This document shows positions 12,501 to 21,500 of a DNA stretch of 64,000 nucleotides, piece by piece. The notes under the pieces are model-generated. The model was not told the DNA's origin and did not search any database. It was given only the letters and a program-made list of their open reading frames with translations. The stretch lies in contig NC_060246.1 in assembly GCF_921293095.1 (NCBI RefSeq), forward strand, positions 10,186,001 through 10,250,000, given 5' to 3'. The position numbers were made by a program, and so were the translations under genes. Position 1 is the first letter of the stretch; each line of letters starts with the position of its first letter. This DNA comes from Ischnura elegans. Taxonomy: Eukaryota; Arthropoda; Insecta; Odonata; Coenagrionidae.

Positions 12501-15500
12501 ATTTAGGCCACAGGTATTCACCTTCTCTCCAGAATAAATACGAATAATGAAAATAAAAACATCTGTTAAGGACACCTGAATTGATCCTGTGAAGATACCA
12601 TGGGAAGCAGGATGTGCGCCTTGAATTTGATAATGAGGGAGCCAAGTCTAAAGGCCTGGTTACACGATACATTATTAGGTACGGGTTAATGTCTAAATGT
12701 ATGAACGCGTGAACGAACACGGAAATGCACTGTGTAACCGCCCAACTTGTGCGAATGCATGAACGGAAAATAGGACCTGCTCTAATTTGGTTCATGCATC
12801 CGTACATGTTCCGTTCCACCAAAATCATTCACGCAAACGTACATTAACTTGTACATGTTAATGTACTGTGTAACCAGACCTTAATTCAATTAATCCTCTA
12901 AAAAATGCTGAAAGTGAATCAAAGCCATTGGAACATATGCCACTTCACAGAAATTAACCCAAAATTATAGTAATTTTTCTTCACAAAAAAGGAAGTTTTT
13001 AAACAAATGACCATGTGCTAACTAACATTGTGTTTTGGTCGGTAGCCCAAGACATTTTTGGGTGTAATGGTGTGAGGGGTTAGCCAGATTATGCCCCTGA
13101 TGGTTGGAGGGGTGGGGGGGACCAATTACTTTGCCTTCGAAGAGGTCCCACTCAGAGCACGCCCACCGCCACCTGGGCGGTAAACCCGGCTGCTGCGGTC
13201 GCTGCTTGGGCTGCTTCGGCCTCCTCAGCGAGGAGAACCAACCCGCCGACGCGGCCATCCTTTCCTTCTCGTCCTCCTAATCGTCGTCCTCTTCATCGGC
13301 AAACACGGGTCGCGCCGACGACGATGCCACCTGCTGGCCAATCGTGCGTGCACCAGCGCCACAAACACACGCACACGCAAAGAGAGAGAGAGAGGGAGAC
13401 AATGGGGGAGGTGACGCAGCGAGCGAGTCCCGAGGTGCGTCACGGGCCTCGGACGAGAGCCGCCGCGTCACCGCTCATCGGCACGGCAGAAAAGCCCGTC
13501 TCCACGAAATGATCCACCAATAGCGATCCTCAACTGTTTCCGTCCAAACATCTACACGTCAAGGGTCAGAATCCAAACACACGCGATGAAAAGCTATCGC
13601 GGCACTTAAAATATCTATTTTTATTTTTTTAATTTATTTATTTCACACACCACCGAAAACAGCACTGTACGGCCTTTACATCGGGGTTGCTAACATTTAA
13701 CAATCACAAACATCCATGCCCTGGATAACGGAAACTTACCCAGGCGGGACTCGAACCCGCGACCTTCGGTTTGGCAGGCGAGGACTTTATCCCGCCGCTA
13801 CCGAGGCCGGCGAAAGATGGGTTTTCCAAATGCCCAAGAGACAGGATGGCGCGGGATTACAAATCAGGCCAGTCGATATAAAAAACATCACCCGCAGATG
13901 ACTTCGATCGTTAGATATGATTTAATATTAAAGTTATGCGAAGAAGACATCGCTCATTTACTATGGATAGGCAAACGTAATGTATTGTAAATTGGATATT
14001 AACAGAAACCAACACAGTCCCAAATTATCAAATGCTAAATGACAGCCAGCATCCTATCCACACATGAAATAAATCGTGAGTCCAAGGAATTTAACAAATG
14101 AAGGAAAAATAGAAAACAAAAACCTATCACTGCCAACACGAAAGAAAAGGTTCCAAATGCTGAACCTGAGGTTAAATCGACGGGACAGCTCAACTTACAA
14201 CTTGATAGACCCTTAACCTATGCTCTTCCACGGTTAGAGGAGCCTTTGGTTATGTTGGGTCTTCGACCCAAATAAAATTGATGAGGAAATGCAGGAAAAA
14301 CAACGATATGAGAATATGCTCCATGATTAACGTCCATATAATTAACTATACCAGCCGATATTCAATATTCACATAGTGCGGAAGAATGACGCAAAAATTA
14401 AATGGCTGAATATACTCCCGTGAAATTTTTGAAAGATCAATTGCGTGATACTTTAGGGTACGTATACCTATTCATGAACACTGAGAATTCGTACGCGAGA
14501 AAAAGAGAGCAATACGCTTCCTCCTGATAGCCATTAGCCAAAGAGCCGAGACAAAATCATAGTTATCGTCAAAAAAACCTTCAATCAAAGGGCCTTTAAA
14601 AAAATTACAGTATTATGTAAACGAATTTTCAGTAATTCTTAAGAATACGACAAACATTAATGCATGTCATTCACATAAGAAAACAACATTACTCCCGGCT
14701 AGTTTCTCAATGAAACGAGAACCAAACGGCAGAATTAAACTACGACCACTAAAAGGGCAACCACAATCTGTACTACAAAAGTTTTGACGTTTTAAAGTAA
14801 AGGCATACACGGAAAATTGAAAATATATGATATAAGACTATGAAAGGAATATTTTTTGGCTGTAAATGTAGATAATAAAATTTACATTATGTCACGCATT
14901 CGATTGAAGTCATTTAAAAGGCCGAGAAACCAAAACACACGAACAGCCCCAGTAACGATTAAAGTCACGGGAAATCCTATGAACTATCACCCATTTCCTC
15001 GTGCGGTAGCCTTGCAAGAACTTCACTCCCGCGACACTTCCTGCCGAGGAGGTAGAAAGATATTGGGAGGCGGCCGAGCGACCTCCAGGACGGGCAGATA
15101 TGACGGCGGCGCAAGGGAACTGGGGGGAGGGGGGAGAGATTCGCGACGCGGGGGAGGGGAAGCTCCCTCCAGGAAGTGACCCACGAGATAGGACAATTCC
15201 GTCGTCGTCCCGATGAATACAAAACCAATGCGGCGCACTCTCAAATAAAGCACGAGTTCGGCCGCTCTGCCAAGGCACGCGGCACGAAGAAAAGGGCCGT
15301 CGCCGCGCGGGGTCGGTCGCGCGAAAAATGAATATCACGATCGATAGAATACATATTTTTCGAGGAGGACACCAGAAAAACAATCGAATAAGAAGGGGCA
15401 ATTTACTTGGAGACCTATCAAAGTATTTAGCATACGAGAGCAAAAAAATACACACATCGCCAATGATATGAAAACATGTTTTCTCTGTAAAAGGTATATT

Positions 15501-18500
15501 GACAATTTCAGGGGTAATGCAAACCATTTTGATACACATTTCCATACTCTGGAAGCGCAAGCCCAAAATGTTGAGTGGAAAAAGGTAGCTTAACCACCGA
15601 GTTAATAGACAGCAACCACAAAAACACATATTTTTCACCAAAAATGAGCTACATCGTGCAAAAACGAGAACGACTAGATCATGTTTGCTTCATGTAAAAA
15701 ATTTATAACTTTTCTGGTGTTTCAACCTTTTGAAACAGCTTGAAATATTTCTATAGAGAGCGTTACAACGGCACTGACAGCTGCCGAAATGAGAAAATAC
15801 AACATGAAAGGAAGAGAAAGAAATAGAAATGACAAACCAGGGGAAAATGATGAATTACTTTTATCACACCAAACATTCCAGGAAGAATCAGGACAAGTGG
15901 AAATTTTCGAGTGACGTAAAGACATATGAAAATGATAAGATACAAAGATTCATCACAAATTTATCCTTTAAACATTAAGAATCAATACAAGAATGCATAA
16001 AGGCTGTACACTCTGCTTGGTGCAGCCACAATTTTGAAGACAACAAAACAACAAGAACATACAGTTCTCATGAAAGCTTACATCTCTGGAGGTGAAATAT
16101 GCGGAAGGGGTAAAAGGAAGGAGCAGATGAGAAAAGTCAGAATATGGCAGCATGCAGAATGACCAACAAAGTTTAGCAGATGGATATGGAGCCATATGAG
16201 GAACTTTTTTTTTAAATGGAGCACAAGCATGTCTCTGTCACTTCCCCATACCAGCTTCGTCAAAGAATAGAAACAAACGTCACTAAAAACACTCAAGTAA
16301 ATTGAAGCTGGATTCACTGGGAGCATTCAAATGCATTGAAAAAGCAAAAAGCATATTCTGAGATTCATTTAGAAAATCATAAATGAGAGCCCACCTGTAC
16401 TATCCTTACACCCGTGACAGGTGGTTTTAAAAGAAGACTTCCAGTCGACAAATCATCAGCTGCACAATGTCATAAGCTTATGCTAGGACTGCACAGATGA
16501 CTAAAGAAAACTTTTTAGCTAATTTCAGCCAGCAATTTCAGCAATGATATTTATGTGATAAATGACTCAGTCCACACAGAAAGGAAGATTTGAAGTTTTC
16601 AACGGCATAAGAAAGAGCTAACAAGACAGGCTACCACTTCATACATCGCTTTCTCTCAACTAAGGAGGAATTCACTTCATACATCACCCTATTCACAAAG
16701 TACAAACACAGGTCCAACAATCATTCCCAACATAATAGACAGAAACTTATGGGTTCAGGAAAAAAACTTAACCATGAACAACACCATTGAACGTCAGCAA
16801 GCTGGGCCAACATGTTGAACTACAGACAATACATGTGAATGAATTTTGATCCAAAATTGATGAGGATCCCTTGTTCTCCTTAAAACTCAGAGAAACATTA
16901 CGAAAGCAGGTTTGACATGACAAGCAAGGCTCACAATCATGAGTAGCTACAAGCCTAAAATGATACATAGTTTTTCATACATAAGTATTCTATATCCAAC
17001 TCTCCACATTTAATTTGTTTTGTATACAATTACAGTTCTTATTCACATATTCTTTGACGCAGTTAAAAATCCATGAACAAATACCTAACCTTGATGATGT
17101 TAATACAAAATAATTGAAGTTAATAATGGGTTATTTGAACTTGCTGCCATTGCTGCCTTACAATAGCGATCTGTCAAGATAGAACCAAGCACCGAAGTTA
17201 TCATTTTTGTTCATCAAAAGGTTATCTTGATTTCACAACCATTTGTTATGACATGGGAAGTAATTATAAACATGATTTGAAGTTCTCATCAACCAAACCA
17301 AAACCTTGAGAATTTTTAAATGAAAAACATTCTATTTGATCAAATGAAGCACTTGCCGATCACTAATTTTAATTGTGATGATCTCTAAAGTAATGAATGA
17401 AAAAGTTTACAATTTTATCGCTGACTGAACAGAAGTTTTTCATAACAACAAAATGAAAACTTTTTACTAGTACAAACTAGGAATGCCCACAAAAGCAGAA
17501 TTGGATAGTAGAAGATAAAATATTTAGCGGTACCACATCATAGTGCAACCCTAAGTTATGAACTGTACAAAAAGTCACAATCCACTATGTATGTACATCA
17601 AAAGAATACTTCTGACCATGGACACCACACCCAAAGACCAGGAATCCACTGGAAGTGGTTTAAAGTACCATCTGACCAAAACACGTGCCTTTACAAGATA
17701 TAAAAATGTGATTGTAGTCTCAGAGGAGATAATGCTCAGTATGCAGCAACTCCCTTTTTGTCCGGAGCACATACAAGGTGAGGGAATGGACTAAGTGATG
17801 CTGAATGGAGATAATGGGTGCAGGATAAATATACAATGCATGACTATGGTTGCTGAGGTGAATGTAAGTTTAGGGGTTGGGAATTCACTTATTGGTATTG
17901 TGTGCAGAATAATTTCACAATTACGTTGAACTCAAATTTGTCAATATTTTTTTGTTCATTTATCATTTACGTATTTCTCCAATCACCTGGAGGAGCTTGA
18001 AGCTAATGTGAATCTTAAGGTGATTACAAATTAGACATTTTGATTATGGGAGAAAAGTAGATCAATAGGGTGGTTTCCTATTATTTTTTTGTTGCCTAAA
18101 TAGAAAGATTATTACTCCTGGAGTGCGTATTTCACGCTTTTAGATTTTTAAATGACAATATCTATTTTTTGCTATAAAATGGAAAGTGAAAATTTTCAAG
18201 TGCACAAAAGCGTGATGGCTAAGTATGAATGCAGGGAAAAGCCTGTGTGACGTCATATATCATCATATAGAATCTAGGTCTCTGTGACATCACGTGGAGT
18301 GGCATCTCATGGGCTTCATTCTGGCCTTTTCCATATGAGGTTAAAATTGACCATTACCATTCGTTTAAACAGAGATTTCCAAAACCAAATAATTTGTATA
18401 TTACGAATACACAAATGTTGGGTAACGAATCACAATCAATGCCTTTCCTTTTCTTTGATGAAGGAAACTACGCTATTGAAACTATAATTAAAAGCATCAT

Positions 18501-21500
18501 TTCCAGCAAATGATAGGAAGCTAGCTCGAAGTCGAAAAATTTCAGCTACAAGCTGTATTTTATTGGGTTCCTCAGTTATAATAAGAAGTATAGCAGAAAT
18601 GCGAGGTTAATCCTTGGAAAAAGCATGACTTACAAAAATCAGCAAATGATTTACAAAATCAGCAAGAAGCCATCAAAATACACTTAAAAATCATTTTGAG
18701 AGGTCTTAGAGTTGAAAATTGATCAGAAGCAGCCTTACAGCAGCATGTTAGAGGGAATGATAAAATTTTCCACTTTAAGCCAGTAAACATAAATCACCTT
18801 GAAATCGAGCTTAATGAGCGATGCCTAATTGGATCTTGAATTATTCCTTTTGAACCAGCAAATATTTAGATTTTCTTTTGATGAGCATGCTCATCTTTTG
18901 AATGAAACCAATTTTCTGAATGTTTCTCAAGATAGTAAAAAGTAGCTCAGGATGCCTCCGAAGGACAGGAATTTATTTTCTTTATTTCTATCACAAATTG
19001 ATGGAAAACTGATTCAGTGACCAGTAGTTTTCTTTAGAAATTCTGCACACAGTTTACTTTATTGATCAAATAAGGCACCCTTACAGAACTTTCCACTAAA
19101 TGTCTAGAAATAAGATGTTCCAGTGAAACCATAATGAGTTACGCTGTGCCAATTTTACCCTGCCACTCAGCCGTACTATCGTTCATTATGTACCTCACAT
19201 TTCAAATACAGATAATCTTACTACATATTTCTGTATTTCAACACGTAACAACTTTGTTAACACATATTTTATATACACAGTATATACTTTGAAAAACCGA
19301 TCTTGAACACACAACTGATCTTCAAATACATATATAAAGAGTGATGTATACACAGAGTCCAATTTACAAACACTTGCATTATGCATCTAGTTAGCCTCAT
19401 TCACAATGACTAAACTTGGCGTTAACTATGGAGTTGAACACTTGAGATGAGCCGCTATTGGTTCACAACAACTTAACAGGTTTAATTCGACTTGGAATGG
19501 TCATTAGAATTAAAAATATCAAATATCTCTAGGGTGTAGCCAGCAGCTAGGAAAATAAAATCTCAGCAGCCATATGCACAATTCAAAGTTCTCATCAATC
19601 AATTTCATAACTGATACATGACATGAGGTTTGATTGGTAGAATATTTCACTTACAGGTCTGAGTAATATTAATAATAGTTCAGCTGTTGTAAACGCTACT
19701 TTAGCCCTAAAAAAGACACTCACATCCTCCCCTTCTTTCCATTTCCTACCCTATCCTCTGGTCTCAACTCCTGCAAGAGTGACTGACACACCTTGCCCAC
19801 AGAAAATATTTTACCAGGATTCACCCTGAGTTCGCTGTTCTGAGAAATAAGAAAAAAACTAGGTGCACAAAACAACCAACATTTCAGCAGAATAGATGCA
19901 GAGGACATGACACACCATTGCAAGGAACAATTAAGCCAAAACCACAACAAAAATTGCCATTAATTGATTTTCTGCTTTCCAGGCCCCCTAGATTGTTTGT
20001 TTTGGTTTCTCCCTCCAATGCTATTGACAATCTCCACGGAAATGTTTTGGCTTTGAAATATGTAGTGAGAGAGGAAGGATGGCACCCATTGGGTCCCTGA
20101 GCATAAGAAATTGCCCTGATGAAAGCTTTTTCTCCCAAGAGCACTCCCTTAACTCCGAATTTCTGATCTGGACGCTTTGAGCGAATCGTTCCACCATATT
20201 CAACCCTCTACCTAGAGAATAACTCAGAATTGACTAAAAATTAGGCTACTAGGTTGCCATATAGTGCTGGTGGATGTGTCAGTACAACATCTGCATAATT
20301 TGAATCCCATGCATGAGAAGGCTTAATGTCAACTTGGATTCATTTATTAAGGACACCAAATTAAAAAAAAAACTATGGATGATAGATTGTGGATGTTGGT
20401 GGGAAACTCAACAGGAAATGCTGAAACACTTAAAGCAATATATATAACAAAGGAAGTACCTTAGGTTGGAGGGAGAAAGGGAGAGTGGAAATGCCCAATT
20501 TGTTTCTCATAAAACTAATGCCTTTCCTTCACGAGTGCATTTAAGTAGGAGAGCTTTTGGGCCAATGATAACCTCTTAACTCCTTCAACTTGATCTTAAA
20601 TGATATGCTACTCGAGCCCCCAACTTTCACTTCAGTCTCAGAATGTTTCTAACAAGAATGGGTAAATACCATGTAAACAGGCCTTAGGGTTCATTTCACA
20701 CTAAACAATGGCGTAAGAAAATCAACAGACAACAAGTCAAAAAAGGAAGTATTTCATAGCATGATGAAATGTAAAAAAACTTAATAATTCCAAATAAATT
20801 TCATACTGTGCAACCTAGGCTTTGACAAGGCACATATGTAATTACATTTGCATCAAAGACACAGAATAAACATTCACAGACAAATTCATTTAAAAATTCC
20901 AATAAAACCCAACAGCCTGAGGAGCGGAACCCCTAGGGGCAGAGTTTGGCCAAGGAGGTGTAGATTGGGTTCAAGGGGATAGTCAAGGAGGAAGAAGAGG
21001 ATTCAATTCTAATATCACCTTCAAAAGACTAAGAATGATGAATGCCAAATCGAAGCCTAGGTCGTACAGTGCTCAATTCATATGGAATTAAAAAGTTTGT
21101 TACATTTCATTATGTTAAGTCGATTCCATGAAGTCACACACGAGAAACGAATTAAATTTCATAACATTTAATGTAGAAAAAAATTCATAGCTAACAACAC
21201 AACATAAATCAGAGTATATGGCATACATAGCCCGATATATGTAAAGGTGAAAAGCAAAGTGGTCAAGTAATTTTTTTCCCAAATAAGACTACGTCAATAA
21301 ATGGATTTTTATATAAAGATTCGCATTTTGGCAAAGAGAGCTCAATTCATAGTTCAATTATGATGCCAATAGATTGCAGAAGTGTGCCGAGCCTGACCAC
21401 AATCAGCTGGTCACACTCAAAAGGAACACTGGGCTTAGCCTGTCTAAGATCACTTTCCCTTCATGTATTATTACGGACAAAATTTTAAGTACCAATATAT

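Noticed and set aside
13746-13812. Functional tRNA gene on the minus strand
   Set aside because: The B box is excellent but acceptor and anticodon stems do not pair properly, and an A/T-rich tail follows an unrelated body, so it is a SINE.
14910-15641. 243-codon minus-strand open frame
   Set aside because: It spans a GC-rich tract where stop codons are rare, has competing frames on both strands, and shows no recognisable domain or splice support.
19884-20144. 86-codon minus-strand frame in the cytohesin intron
   Set aside because: Overlapping frames on both strands, no recognised family and no splice fit to cytohesin phases.
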